In this document: positions 41,473 through 49,844 of the stretch, in pieces
Position numbering within the stretch: the stretch's first letter is position 1
Layout: every line of letters begins with the position of its first letter
Program-made: the position numbers and the translations under genes
From: Thermoplasmata archaeon
GTDB lineage: Archaea > Thermoplasmatota > E2 > JACPAO01 > JAHFTW01
Direction of reading: 5' to 3'
Length of the DNA: 64,000 nt
Assembly: GCA_023269235.1 (NCBI GenBank)
Contig: JAHFTW010000001.1
Coordinates: forward strand, 293,548-357,547
Notes under the pieces: generated by a model
The model's database searches: none
The model's input: the letters and a program-made list of their open reading frames with translations, nothing else
What the model was told of the DNA's origin: nothing

Positions 41473-42387
41473 GTGGCCGATTCCAAGCCCGCGTTCCCGC
41501 CCGGTCTGGGCGTCGCGGTGGCGGTGGCGTCGGTCTCGTTCGCGGCCCCGCTCTTCCGGCTCGCCGATGCCCCCGCGCTGACGGCGTCGTTCTGGCGCCT
41601 CGCGTTCGCGGTCCTCATCCTCCTGCCGTTCTGCGGCAAGGCGACGGTGGCGTGGGTCCAGTACAAGCGCGCCGACTGGGCCATCACGGCCGCCTCCGGC
41701 GTCGCGCTCGCGTTCCACTTCGGCCTGTGGGTCACCAGCCTCTTCCTCACCAGCGTCGCGGCCGCGACCTGCCTTGTCACCCTGCAGGCCGTCTTCGTCG
41801 CGCTCGGCGGGCACTTCCTTCTCGGCGACCGCCTGACGCGCCGCTCCTGGGCCGGCGTCGTGGTCGCCATCGCGGGCGGCCTCGCCATCGCGTTCGCCGA
41901 CGGCCAGCTCGCGCCAGACTCCGCCAAGGCCCTTCTCGGTGACATCCTCGCGCTCGTCGCGGGACTCGGCTCTGCCGCCTACATGCTCATCGGCCGGCGC
42001 CTGCGGCAAGGCCGCGGCCTGCTCGAGTATGCGGTCCCCGTGTACGCCATCGCGGCCCTCGCCCTGCTCGTCGCCCTGCCTTTCGTCCACCAACCGCTCA
42101 CGGCAGGCCTCGGCTCCTCCAACTTCCTCGCCTTCGTCCTCCTCGCCGCGGTCCCGATGATTGGGGGCCACACCGTCTCCAACTGGGTGCTCAAGCACCT
42201 GCCCGCGCACACCATCGCGACATGGATTCTTCTCGAGCCGGTCGGAGCCGCCCTCCTTGCCTGGCCGCTTGTCGGCGAGGTCCCTCAAGTCGCCGTCCTC
42301 GGCGGCGGGGCTCTCGTCTTGTTGGGGGCATTCATGACGATTCCGCGCAAGGCGAGCGCCGTTGTCGCGGCGGAGCCGCCCGGATAG
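41473..42387 (+). CDS. EamA-type (DMT superfamily) transporter
   Basis: 304 residues with ten membrane helices in two repeated halves. SFWRLAFAVLILLP and the second-half LLEPVGAALLAWPLVGE are EamA signatures. It probably exports a metabolite. GTG 41473 fits the box CCTCAAATG (-26). ATG 41450 would add eight residues and is less likely. Confidence 0.88.
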   Translation: MADSKPAFPPGLGVAVAVASVSFAAPLFRLADAPALTASFWRLAFAVLILLPFCGKATVAWVQYKRADWAITAASGVALAFHFGLWVTSLFLTSVAAATCLVTLQAVFVALGGHFLLGDRLTRRSWAGVVVAIAGGLAIAFADGQLAPDSAKALLGDILALVAGLGSAAYMLIGRRLRQGRGLLEYAVPVYAIAALALLVALPFVHQPLTAGLGSSNFLAFVLLAAVPMIGGHTVSNWVLKHLPAHTIATWILLEPVGAALLAWPLVGEVPQVAVLGGGALVLLGAFMTIPRKASAVVAAEPPG

Positions 42388-42449
42388 CGGTTCACCCGGC
42401 TTGCCGGCAGCCTCAAATGGGTCGCGTTCCAAGTCTTCGCCCCGGTGAC

Positions 42450-42980
42450 ATGATGCCCCGCTCCATCCCGCGTTCCACCTCTGCCAAGCCCCGCGCCAAG
42501 GCGGCCTCCAAGCCTGCCCCCAAACCGGCCTCGAAGGCCCGCGTCGCGCCGAAGGCCCCGCAGGCCAAGATTGCCTTGCCCGCCGCGCCGCGTCTGCGCG
42601 CGGAGCCCACGGTCCAGCTTGCTGACGCCCTCGACAGCATGGCCGTGGCGCTCCACAAGGGCAAGAAAGTCCTCAAGGCCGACATCGAGGCCGCCGGCCT
42701 AGCCGCTCACCATCTCCGCCCCCGCCATGCTCCCGAGGAGTCCGCCAACGCGGTCCGGTTCGAGTCCGCCCGCGCCGTCCTCCTCATCAACGCCTCCGGC
42801 GCCGCCGCGGGCAAGAGCCCCGCGACGTGGGACGCCGAGGACGCCGCCCGTCGCCTGGCGGTGGACCTGCGCGGCTACGCCACGCACACGGTCCCCGAGC
42901 CGGTCGAGGCCGGAAGCCGCGCCCGCCCCGGCGAGGTCGCGGCCCGCCTCAAGCGCCGCTACGCTCGTCTTGGCAAGTAG
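42450..42980 (+). CDS. Protein with histone-H1-like basic N-terminal tail
   Basis: 176 residues. Residues 1-50 are almost only Lys, Ala, Pro, Arg and Ser (AKAASKPAPKPASKARVAPK), like bacterial H1-type tails. Residues 55-176 are an unrecognised alpha/beta part with AVRFESARAVLLINASG and a basic end (RLKRRYARLGK). Nucleic-acid binding is likely from charge alone. The box CTCAAATG lies about 35 nt upstream. Confidence 0.68.
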   Translation: MMPRSIPRSTSAKPRAKAASKPAPKPASKARVAPKAPQAKIALPAAPRLRAEPTVQLADALDSMAVALHKGKKVLKADIEAAGLAAHHLRPRHAPEESANAVRFESARAVLLINASGAAAGKSPATWDAEDAARRLAVDLRGYATHTVPEPVEAGSRARPGEVAARLKRRYARLGK

Positions 42981-43001
42981 GCGGGTCGCCTCCGCCGACG
43001 C

Positions 43002-43418
43002 TCAGGCGTGGCAGGGGATTTCGCCCAGGACCTCGGTCACGGTCTCGAGCGCGCCCATGTAACGCAGTGCGAGCAGGCGCGATCCCTTGACGTGCAGGCT
43101 TCCCGACAGGATGGCCTTGCGCTCGGAAAGCTCGCCTTTCTGCACGGCGGCGAAGACGGCGTAGGGACCTTCGATGGTGAGGGTCGGCTCCGGCAGCGTC
43201 GCAAGAACGCCGTCCGTGTCGTGGCCCATGCGCCCGTCCGCGAGCCCTTTGCCGTCGAAGTGGGCGTAGAGGTAGTGGTAGCGGTCCGCCGGCGGGTCCT
43301 TGATGTGGATGAGAAGGCGGATGTTGATGCCCTTGACTGCTTCGGCGATGCGCGGGTCGCCCCGCATCACCTCGAGCGCCTTCGTCCCCCAGCCATGGCC
43401 CAAGTAGGGGACCGTCAA
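43002..43418 (-). CDS. SCP2-like sterol-carrier-domain protein
   Basis: 138 residues from TTG 43418. The core resembles an SCP2 lipid-binding domain: RIAEAVKGINIRLLIHI, YHYLYAHFDGKGL, GPYAVFAAVQKGEL and a terminal helix. An ATG at 43475 would extend the frame into the thioredoxin promoter; the TTG fits a weak box (GCTTCATCA) near -27. Role: possibly binding of lipids or acyl-CoA. Confidence 0.72.
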   Translation of the reverse strand: MTVPYLGHGWGTKALEVMRGDPRIAEAVKGINIRLLIHIKDPPADRYHYLYAHFDGKGLADGRMGHDTDGVLATLPEPTLTIEGPYAVFAAVQKGELSERKAILSGSLHVKGSRLLALRYMGALETVTEVLGEIPCHA

Positions 43419-43508
43419 CAGACCTAGCCAGCGGGGCCAGGATGATGAAGCGCGCGTTTCGCTCCCCCACCGCACCCGCTAAATGGGCGCGGCGAGTCCG
43501 ACGACCCC

Positions 43509-43829
43509 ATGAGCGGTTCCGTCGCCACCGTCACCGATGCCAGCTTCCAGCAGTTCACCACGCAGGGCGGCGTCGTCCTCGTGGATTTCTGGGCGCCCTG
43601 GTGCGGCCCCTGCCGCCGCGTCGGGCCCGTCATCGAGCAGCTCTCCGGAGAGATGCCCAACGTCCACTTCGGCAAGCTCAACACCGACGAGAACCAGATG
43701 ACCTCGGTCCAGAACGGCGTCATGAGCATCCCCACCATCATGGTGTACAAGGACGGCCAGAAGGTGGACCAGATCGTCGGCGCCTACCCGAAGGAACACT
43801 TCGTGGCCGCGCTCAAGAAGCACCTCTGA
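43509..43829 (+). CDS. trx: Thioredoxin
   Basis: 106 residues with the redox motif WAPWCGPC (Cys32, Cys35), the cis-Pro segment SIPTIMVYKDG and normal length. Cytosolic disulfide reductase. The box GCTAAATGG (43479-43487) centred at -27 supports ATG 43509. Confidence 0.96.
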   Translation: MSGSVATVTDASFQQFTTQGGVVLVDFWAPWCGPCRRVGPVIEQLSGEMPNVHFGKLNTDENQMTSVQNGVMSIPTIMVYKDGQKVDQIVGAYPKEHFVAALKKHL

Positions 43830-43918
43830 GCGCCCTCCCTGGCCACGCTGCCCCGCCCTGCGGTGGTTCGCGAACGCGTCGGCAAAGACGATAAACCCGG
43901 AGAGGGTCAATCCGCTCT

Positions 43919-44758
43919 GTGGCACAGGAGAAAACGCCGGGACCGAAGGCAAGCCCTGACGCGCCCCGCCCCGTGACCGTGCTGCGCGTAGGCCCGCCCC
44001 CCAAGGGCCGCGTGGTGAACCCGGTCATGGGCGCCGTCGGCCTTCTCCTCCTGATCGGCACAGTCGCCCTCGGCGCGGTCCTGCCCGTCGTCGAGCACCT
44101 CCCCAACCAGTTCCGCGTCAGCTACCTTCCCGTGGAAGCACCACAAGGCTCGCAGAAGGCGTACCTCACCCCCGCGGCGCGCGAAGTCTCCTTCGCGTAC
44201 GAGGTGAAGACGGACGACGTGTACCAGATTCGCGTGGACCTGAACGCCGCCGACGACCTCCCGTCCACGGACCCGGACAGCTTCGTGATTTCGCTCCAGT
44301 CCCCGGACGGCAACATCGTGGACCAGAAGGTGCTTGCCAAGACGCCGCCGCCCCAGGCGCAGGACAGCGGCTCCGCCGTCGTCACCGCCTACAAGCGGGA
44401 CCTCTACTACTATGACCCGCACGTCTTCAACGTCAACGCCCGCCCGGCCGACGAGGTGGTGGAGAGCGCGGACCTCGCCGTGACGGAGGAGCAGCTCTCG
44501 CACCAGCTCCAGGAGAAGCACCACCAGGCGACGAAGGGCGTCTGGCACGTCATCGTCTCCCTCGACAACGCCGGCGGCTGTCCGAAGCCTCCCTCTGGGG
44601 TCCCCAGCCAGGAGCTGCTCAACCGCATCGCGGTCTGTGAGCAGGAGACCAGCGCCGGCGACCCCAGCAAGGCGGGCACGGACCCCGGGAACGAGTTCAT
44701 CGTGGGGTCTTTTACCTCCATCTCGTTCGAAGCCGTGGCCAAGAAGCTTGGCGGATGA
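43919..44758 (+). CDS. Single-pass membrane protein with extracellular domain
   Basis: 279 residues from GTG 43919. A cytoplasmic N-terminus of about 34 residues rich in Pro and Lys, one membrane helix (about 36-57, VMGAVGLLLLIGTVALGAVL), then an extracellular beta-rich domain with two Cys residues (GGCPKPP, AVCEQE). No family is recognised. The box GATAAACCC centred at -25 supports the start. An operon with the next gene is likely (16-nt gap with SD GGAAGGGA). Confidence 0.75.
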   Translation: MAQEKTPGPKASPDAPRPVTVLRVGPPPKGRVVNPVMGAVGLLLLIGTVALGAVLPVVEHLPNQFRVSYLPVEAPQGSQKAYLTPAAREVSFAYEVKTDDVYQIRVDLNAADDLPSTDPDSFVISLQSPDGNIVDQKVLAKTPPPQAQDSGSAVVTAYKRDLYYYDPHVFNVNARPADEVVESADLAVTEEQLSHQLQEKHHQATKGVWHVIVSLDNAGGCPKPPSGVPSQELLNRIAVCEQETSAGDPSKAGTDPGNEFIVGSFTSISFEAVAKKLGG

Positions 44759-44774
44759 TTTTGGAAGGGACCGC

Positions 44775-45350
44775 ATGGCTGGAACTGACACCGTCGTAGG
44801 CATCGTGGGCGCCGCCCTCCTTCTCGCCGTCATGGTGGGCGTCTTCGTATACGAGTACAACAACGCGCCCGCCTCGGCGTCCCCCGACGCGCAGAAGCTC
44901 GCTGACTTCGGCTCCAAGCACCCCGCGATGGACCCGATGGGCGACGTGGACCAGGATGGCATCCTCAACTACAATGAGACCGACTTGAGCGCGCACGTCA
45001 AGCTCGACGGTAGCCTCAGCCAGACCACGAACGGCCCGCTCACCAAGGACATCGCCCTCCACGTCGAGCGCGGCATCACGTCCGTGACCGCCACCATCCA
45101 CTTCACCAGCAACACCCCGAACCCGCTTCCGCCCAACCCCAACTTCCAGGTGGCGCTCCTGGACAGCTCGGGAACCACGGTCGTGGCTGGCACGACGACG
45201 TTCGGGGGCGCTGGCAGCTCCGCGGGCACGGCGACGTTCACCGTGGACGGCGCCGAGCTCGAGCCCGGAACCTACCAGGTGCGCATCACTGAGAGCAGCC
45301 CCAGCGCCGGCGGCTCCTGGACCGGCATGGCCGACCTGGCCTACGCCTGA
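44775..45350 (+). CDS. Membrane-anchored protein with EF-hand-like loop
   Basis: 191 residues. One N-terminal membrane helix (about 7-26), a calcium-binding loop DVDQDGILNYNE (Asp57, Asp59, Asp61, Glu68) that fits an EF-hand or dockerin-type motif, then an Ig-like extracellular domain. No second EF-hand is seen. It is in an operon with the preceding membrane protein; both look like surface proteins. It is followed directly by a poly-C tract. Confidence 0.75.
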   Translation: MAGTDTVVGIVGAALLLAVMVGVFVYEYNNAPASASPDAQKLADFGSKHPAMDPMGDVDQDGILNYNETDLSAHVKLDGSLSQTTNGPLTKDIALHVERGITSVTATIHFTSNTPNPLPPNPNFQVALLDSSGTTVVAGTTTFGGAGSSAGTATFTVDGAELEPGTYQVRITESSPSAGGSWTGMADLAYA

Positions 45351-45351
45351 G

Positions 45352-45375
45352 CCCCCCCCCCCCCCCCCCCCCCCC
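45352..45375. repeat. Poly-C tract (24 nt)
   Basis: An uninterrupted run of 24 C between the ends of two convergent genes (45350 and 45393). Its length is extreme even at this GC content. It may be hypervariable, or an assembly or homopolymer artefact. Confidence 0.85.
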
Positions 45376-45392
45376 TTCGTTCCGGCGGGCGA

Positions 45393-46439
45393 TTAGAGCG
45401 CGAAGCGCAGCAGCGCCGCCGCTCCGCCCAAGCCGGCGAGCCGCGTCCCCGCCTCGTGCCCGGTGCTGACGATGACGAGGCGCGCGCGCCCCTGCTCCGC
45501 CGCCTTCAGGTCGGGGTCCCACGCGCCCGAGCGCGCGACCTGGTCGGTGACAAGCAGCGTCTCGATGGCGCCCGCGGCGATGGCGGAACGCACGGCGTCG
45601 GGGCCATAGGCGACCGGCTTCCCCCCGGCGATGCGCTCGTACGCCTCGTCCACGAGACGGGTCTCGACGGCGACGCGATGGTCGGCGGCGACGCGCTCCG
45701 CCACGCCGCGCCGGATGGCCTCCTGGAGGCCGACGCGGCCGCCCTGCGAGGTCCCCTCGGAGATCGCGCCCGCCGCGAGGGCAGGCTCGCGGGCGCGGGC
45801 GTGCTCCAGGAACTCGTCGCGCCACCAGCCGGGGCCGACGACGATGAGCGGCAGGGCGGGCGGGGCGCGGAACAGCTTGAGGCTGCGCAGGGTCTCGTCG
45901 TAGAAGCGGACCTTCGCCTCGGCGCCGCCCGCGTGGCGCTTGCCAGGGATGTTGGCGGGCAGGGCCCCAAGGATGCGCAGGCCGCGCGGCGAGAGGACGG
46001 CGAACTGCGCCTCCGCGTCGTCGAGGGCGAGGAGCAGGACCTGCGGCGCGGTGGAGCCGGCGACGGCCTCCTCGACGAGGCGGAGGTGCCAGCCCTGGAG
46101 CGGGCCGCGCTTCTGGAGCTGGACCTCCATGCCGTCGGGGCGCAGGACGAGCGTGTGGTGGCGGCCCATGTCGGTGCCGGCCTCGATGGGGCCGAGCACG
46201 CGCAGGTGGTCGTCGAAGTCGTGCCACTCCACCGACTCGGCCCGGACGCCGAGCCGCATCGGCTTCTTCTCGGCCTTCCCCTCCCGCACCTTGTCGGTCG
46301 CGGCCTCGACGGTGCGGATGGTGTCGGCGGTGACGCGGTCGTTGGGCGCGATGAGCGTGCGCAGCGTCCAGAGGTCCTCGAGCGCGTCGAGCTTGAGGGT
46401 CAGCACGCCGGCGCCGATGTCCTGGCTGACGAGCTTCAC
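45393..46439 (-). CDS. pelA: mRNA surveillance protein Pelota (Dom34)
   Basis: eRF1-related factor that enters the empty A site of stalled ribosomes and, with ABCE1, splits them. 348 residues from GTG 46439: N-terminal SH3-like domain (about 1-130, LVSQDIGAGVLTLK), central domain (about 131-260, LVVGPGWW-like region IVVGPGWWRDEF), and C-terminal L7Ae-like domain (AIETLLVTDQVAR, VIVSTGHEAG). As expected for Pelota, no GGQ motif. The GTG overlaps the stop of the NEMF gene (GTGA), coupling the two. Confidence 0.92.
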   Translation of the reverse strand: MKLVSQDIGAGVLTLKLDALEDLWTLRTLIAPNDRVTADTIRTVEAATDKVREGKAEKKPMRLGVRAESVEWHDFDDHLRVLGPIEAGTDMGRHHTLVLRPDGMEVQLQKRGPLQGWHLRLVEEAVAGSTAPQVLLLALDDAEAQFAVLSPRGLRILGALPANIPGKRHAGGAEAKVRFYDETLRSLKLFRAPPALPLIVVGPGWWRDEFLEHARAREPALAAGAISEGTSQGGRVGLQEAIRRGVAERVAADHRVAVETRLVDEAYERIAGGKPVAYGPDAVRSAIAAGAIETLLVTDQVARSGAWDPDLKAAEQGRARLVIVSTGHEAGTRLAGLGGAAALLRFAL

Positions 46440-48517
46440 GCACCGGCCTCCGTGATCTGGACGGGGCCTGCGGGGATGACGGCAAGGGCTTCTTCGATGA
46501 GGACCCCGAAGCGCTCGGCGAACTGGGCGGCGACGTCGTTCGGGTCCACCGTGCCCGGGGTGAGCTCCAGGATGGTCGTCGTCCAAGGGCGCAACGCCTC
46601 CCGCGTGGCGCCAACCAGCTTCGCGACGGTGCGCGGCGCGTTGGCCTCCTTCGCGGCCTCTTCGAGGATGGGCTTGCCGTCCATCGTGAAGTGGACGAGG
46701 CCGACCCACCAGCGCATCGGAAGGTCCGTCTCGACGTTGCGCTTGCCGTGCACCATCCATGCGCCGCGCGGCACGAACTCGCCGCTGCGCGGGGTCTTGC
46801 TGACCTGGCTCGCATTGACCCAATAGGCGGCGGCAGGACCGAACTGACGCCATGCCCGGCTCGAGACGGCGGCGAAATGGCAGGCTGCGCGCAGGTCCTC
46901 AGGGGGGATCTCTACGGGGGCGCCGTCCACGGGGCGGACCACGATGCTGGGGGCGCCGTGGATCTCGGCGTGCACGTAGCGGTCGCCGTCGCGCAGGTAC
47001 TTCTTGACGACCGCGTCGTTCTGCCCTGCGTTGCGGCCGCCCACGGCGAGGAACCCGTGCGGCGTGAGGCTCCAACGGTACGCCTCGAACCAGAAGTGGC
47101 GGCTGACGCGCTCGACGCGCACCGGAGCGGCCCCGAACCCGTCGAGGCCTTTCGCCTCCAGCGCGGCGAGCTTCGCCTGCGCGTCGCGCAGCGCGCCGGT
47201 CGCGCCGTCGCGGCGGCTGCGGGCCTTCTTGACCGCGTCGTAGTAGGCCGTGGCGTTGTCCTGCACGGAGAGGCGGAGGTCCACCTCGACGCGGCGGCGC
47301 TTGCCGTCGTCGTCCAACTGGAGGAGAGCGGTGCCGTTGTGGGGCCGCAACTCCGGGACCTGGAGCGCCTGCGGGTTGCCGGCGGCGCGCGCGGCGTCGA
47401 GCTTGGCGGCCACCTGGGCCCACGACTGGGTGTCGCGCGCCTTGGCGAGGTCGGCGAGGAGGGCGGCGACCTGCGGGAAGCTGGCGTAGAGCGCGTCGCC
47501 GTCGGCCTGCGCCTCGTCCTCCTCGGCGCGGAACTTGGCGATGGCCTCCTCGACCTGGCGCACTTGGTAGAGGATCTTGCCCTTCGCCTCCTCGAAGCGC
47601 GGGCGGCGCGGGTCGTCCGGCTCCTCGGTGTCCTCGCCGTCGGGGCCGACGCCGCCGATGAAGAAGGAGTCCAGCGCCTCGCGGAAACTGGGCGCCTGCT
47701 CGTGGCTGAAGGCTGGCTCCGGGTAGCGCCGCAGGACGAACGGCACGGCGTCGACGAGCTCGGCCTTGCCCTCGCCGGGTTTCTTCTCGTACACGAGCGC
47801 GGGGGCGAGGTCGTTGCGGCGCACGTCGTCCCGCAGCGAAGCAACGGCCGTGAAGAGGGCGGCGCGGTCCGCGTCCGTGAGCGTGGCCGTCGTGGTGTTC
47901 TTGGCGACGCCGGCGCGCAGGCACATCTCCTCCGCCCAGAGCGGGCCGAAGCCGAGCTCGCCAGCGAGGACGCGCACGAGGTCGCGCTTGCCGGCCGCGA
48001 GGGCCGCGTCGAAGGAGGCGCGGTCGAGGGAGAACGGGTCGGGGCCGGCGGGCGGCGGCTTGTACGGCTCGCCCTTCTTGAGGCGCCGGACGCCGTGCTC
48101 CTCGCCGCGCATCGGGAGCAGGATGACGTCGTCGCCGTCGAGGAGCAGCATGTTGCCGTCGCCGAAGAGCTCGAAGACCAGGCTGCGCTTGCCGTCGCCG
48201 CGCTCGAAGTCGAGGCGGAGGAGGCGGTCGAAGGCGAGCTGCCGGACGCCGGTGACGCGGCTGTTCTCGAGCTGGACGCGCAGGGTCTGCGCGAGCATGC
48301 TGGGCTTGTCCGGGTTCTCCGGCGGGCGCCGCGTGATGGTGATGAACCGCCCCGGCTCGGCGAGCAGGTCGAGCTTGCCGGTGCCCTTGCGGCGCAGGCG
48401 CAGGAGGATGGCCTCCTTCGTCGGCTGGTACACGCGATCGACGCGCGAGCCCACCAGCAGGGGGGATAGCTCGGCGGCCAACGCCGCCACGTCCACATTG
48501 GAGACGCCCTGCTTCAA
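46436..48517 (-). CDS. rqcH: NEMF/Rqc2 (RqcH-type) ribosome quality-control protein
   Basis: Binds stalled 60S/50S-peptidyl-tRNA complexes and, in bacteria and eukaryotes, adds C-terminal tails. 693 residues: NFACT-N domain (1-220, VDVAALAAELSPLLVGSRVD), middle HhH region, coiled coil (about 300-430, rich in Glu/Ala/Lys), NFACT-R domain (about 460-590, FWFEAYRWSLTPHGFLAVGG), and a C-terminal NFACT-C part. The domain set is complete. It is coupled to Pelota downstream and divergent from 48568 with one shared promoter box. Confidence 0.93.
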   Translation of the reverse strand: MKQGVSNVDVAALAAELSPLLVGSRVDRVYQPTKEAILLRLRRKGTGKLDLLAEPGRFITITRRPPENPDKPSMLAQTLRVQLENSRVTGVRQLAFDRLLRLDFERGDGKRSLVFELFGDGNMLLLDGDDVILLPMRGEEHGVRRLKKGEPYKPPPAGPDPFSLDRASFDAALAAGKRDLVRVLAGELGFGPLWAEEMCLRAGVAKNTTTATLTDADRAALFTAVASLRDDVRRNDLAPALVYEKKPGEGKAELVDAVPFVLRRYPEPAFSHEQAPSFREALDSFFIGGVGPDGEDTEEPDDPRRPRFEEAKGKILYQVRQVEEAIAKFRAEEDEAQADGDALYASFPQVAALLADLAKARDTQSWAQVAAKLDAARAAGNPQALQVPELRPHNGTALLQLDDDGKRRRVEVDLRLSVQDNATAYYDAVKKARSRRDGATGALRDAQAKLAALEAKGLDGFGAAPVRVERVSRHFWFEAYRWSLTPHGFLAVGGRNAGQNDAVVKKYLRDGDRYVHAEIHGAPSIVVRPVDGAPVEIPPEDLRAACHFAAVSSRAWRQFGPAAAYWVNASQVSKTPRSGEFVPRGAWMVHGKRNVETDLPMRWWVGLVHFTMDGKPILEEAAKEANAPRTVAKLVGATREALRPWTTTILELTPGTVDPNDVAAQFAERFGVLIEEALAVIPAGPVQITEAGA

Positions 48518-48537
48518 CGCCGCCTCCCAGAACCCGG

Positions 48538-48549
48538 TTCTTTAAAGGG
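48538..48549. promoter_or_regulatory. Single TTTAAA box serving two divergent leaderless genes
   Basis: GTTCTTTAAAGG in the middle of a 50-nt gap. The palindrome TTTAAA (48541-48546) is centred 26.5 nt from the NEMF ATG (48517, minus) and 24.5 nt from the GTG at 48568 (plus). It is the only AT-rich stretch in the gap, so one box probably directs both genes. Confidence 0.65.
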
Positions 48550-48567
48550 GCCCCTCCTCGGCGCAAC

Positions 48568-49674
48568 GTGGCCGACGAGAAGAAGGACGAGTACGAGTTC
48601 TCCGCCCCGGATTTCGACGAGCACGCCTTCATCCACCGCGAGATGGTCTCCTTCCGCACCACCGTCATCCTGTTCGTGTGGGGCATCGTCGCCGCCCTCG
48701 TCAGCTGGGGCCTCTTCCTGGCCCAGCCCAAGCTCGGCTGGGTCCTCGGCCTTGGCGTCTGCGCCGTCTTCGGCTTCAGCCTCAAGTTCCTCTATCCCCG
48801 CCTGGGCGCAGACATCGCCCACTTCAAGCGTCGCGAGTGGATGGGCACCGGCTTCCTGTTCTTCTTCACCTGGCTGAGCTTCTTCATGCTCGCCATCAAC
48901 CCGCCCATCACCGACATCGCCCCGCCCGAGCTGTTCCTCGACGCCATGCCGGTCCAGCAGGTCGGCAGCAACATCACGTTCGACGCCCTCGCCACCGACA
49001 ACGCCCACCTAGCCGCCCACACGCTCAAGGTCGAGCGCGTCGGCACGGGGGTCGTCGCGGCTACCGTCGTGGACCTCGGCGGCGGTCACCTGCGCGCCAC
49101 CGTCCCCGCCGCCCCCGCCGGGACCTACCGCGCCACCGCCACCGCCTCCGACGGCCGCAACGGCGACGCCACCCTCTCCAACACGACCCAGGTCACGAAC
49201 GCCGTCCACCTGCGCCTTCCCCCGAGCGGCGTCCTCGACGAGACCACGTTCGTCTCCGTCACCGTGGACGGCCAGCACGCCTGCACCGCCGACGACGTCA
49301 AGGTCGCCGCCGTCTGCGTCCGCTCCGTCGCCCTCAAGCCCACCGACGGCTCCGCGGCCATCCAGCTCGAGGCCAAGGACGTCGGCGTCTGGAAGGCCGA
49401 ATCCACCTACAAGGGCTGGAAGGCGGGCAACAACACCTTCACCGTCGCCATCGAGTTCCAGGAACGCTTCCTCGGCCAACAGCGCGTCCCGGGCGGATCG
49501 CTCATCCTTGGCGCGGTCTCCTCCGTGCGGGTCCCCGACCCGGCCGGCACCCACGAGGTCGTCCTCACCGCCCAGCCGCCGCACCGCGCCATCCAGATCC
49601 CCGGGCCCGAGCTTGGCCTCCTCGCCGTCGCCGTCCTGGGCGCCGCCCTGCTCGCCCGCCGCTCGAAGTCCTGA
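48568..49674 (+). CDS. Membrane protein with Ig-like ectodomain and C-terminal helix
   Basis: 368 residues from GTG 48568. A cytoplasmic acidic N-terminus, three membrane helices (about 32-50, 56-74 and 91-111), an extracellular region of Ig-like folds (about 125-340) with two Cys residues (HACTADD, VCVRS), and a terminal helix IPGPELGLLAVAVLGAALLA with RRSKS, similar to the sorting tails elsewhere. No known family. It may be a surface-anchored protein; its neighbours (NEMF, tRNA) give no hint. Confidence 0.78.
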   Translation: MADEKKDEYEFSAPDFDEHAFIHREMVSFRTTVILFVWGIVAALVSWGLFLAQPKLGWVLGLGVCAVFGFSLKFLYPRLGADIAHFKRREWMGTGFLFFFTWLSFFMLAINPPITDIAPPELFLDAMPVQQVGSNITFDALATDNAHLAAHTLKVERVGTGVVAATVVDLGGGHLRATVPAAPAGTYRATATASDGRNGDATLSNTTQVTNAVHLRLPPSGVLDETTFVSVTVDGQHACTADDVKVAAVCVRSVALKPTDGSAAIQLEAKDVGVWKAESTYKGWKAGNNTFTVAIEFQERFLGQQRVPGGSLILGAVSSVRVPDPAGTHEVVLTAQPPHRAIQIPGPELGLLAVAVLGAALLARRSKS

Positions 49675-49687
49675 AATAGCGGCCCCA

Positions 49688-49697
49688 AGTCGCGCGA
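49688..49697 (+). promoter_or_regulatory. Stable-RNA promoter motif upstream of tRNA-Pro
   Basis: AGTCGCGCGA, identical to 30778-30787. A box TGAAATAG lies about 14 nt further upstream, aligning with the tRNA-Phe promoter. tRNA-Pro starts 25 nt downstream. Confidence 0.5.
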
Positions 49698-49722
49698 ACG
49701 CTAGCCCGATCGGAATCGGAAC

Positions 49723-49795
49723 GGGGCTGTGGGCTAGCTTGGTATACTTGTAGGTTCGGGACCTATAGACCGCGGTTCAAATCCGCGCAGCCCCA
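49723..49795 (+). tRNA. tRNA-Pro (CGG)
   Basis: 73 nt: acceptor GGGGCTG/CAGCCCC, anticodon arm GTAGG-TTCGGGA-CCTAT with anticodon CGG, T arm CGCGG-TTCAAAT-CCGCG, discriminator A. The D stem is weak (several G-T pairs and a mismatch), but the D loop contains the expected GG. No encoded CCA. Confidence 0.9.
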
Positions 49796-49801
49796 CTGAT
49801 G

Positions 49802-49830
49802 GCCGCATGGCGCCTCAGGCGCCATGCGGC
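49802..49830 (+). other. Perfect 13-bp hairpin after tRNA-Pro
   Basis: GCCGCATGGCGCC, loop TCA, GGCGCCATGCGGC. It lies 7 nt after the tRNA and may help 3' processing or termination. GCCGCATGG recurs inside the next structure. Confidence 0.7.
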
Positions 49831-49844
49831 AGCCATGGTGGGAC

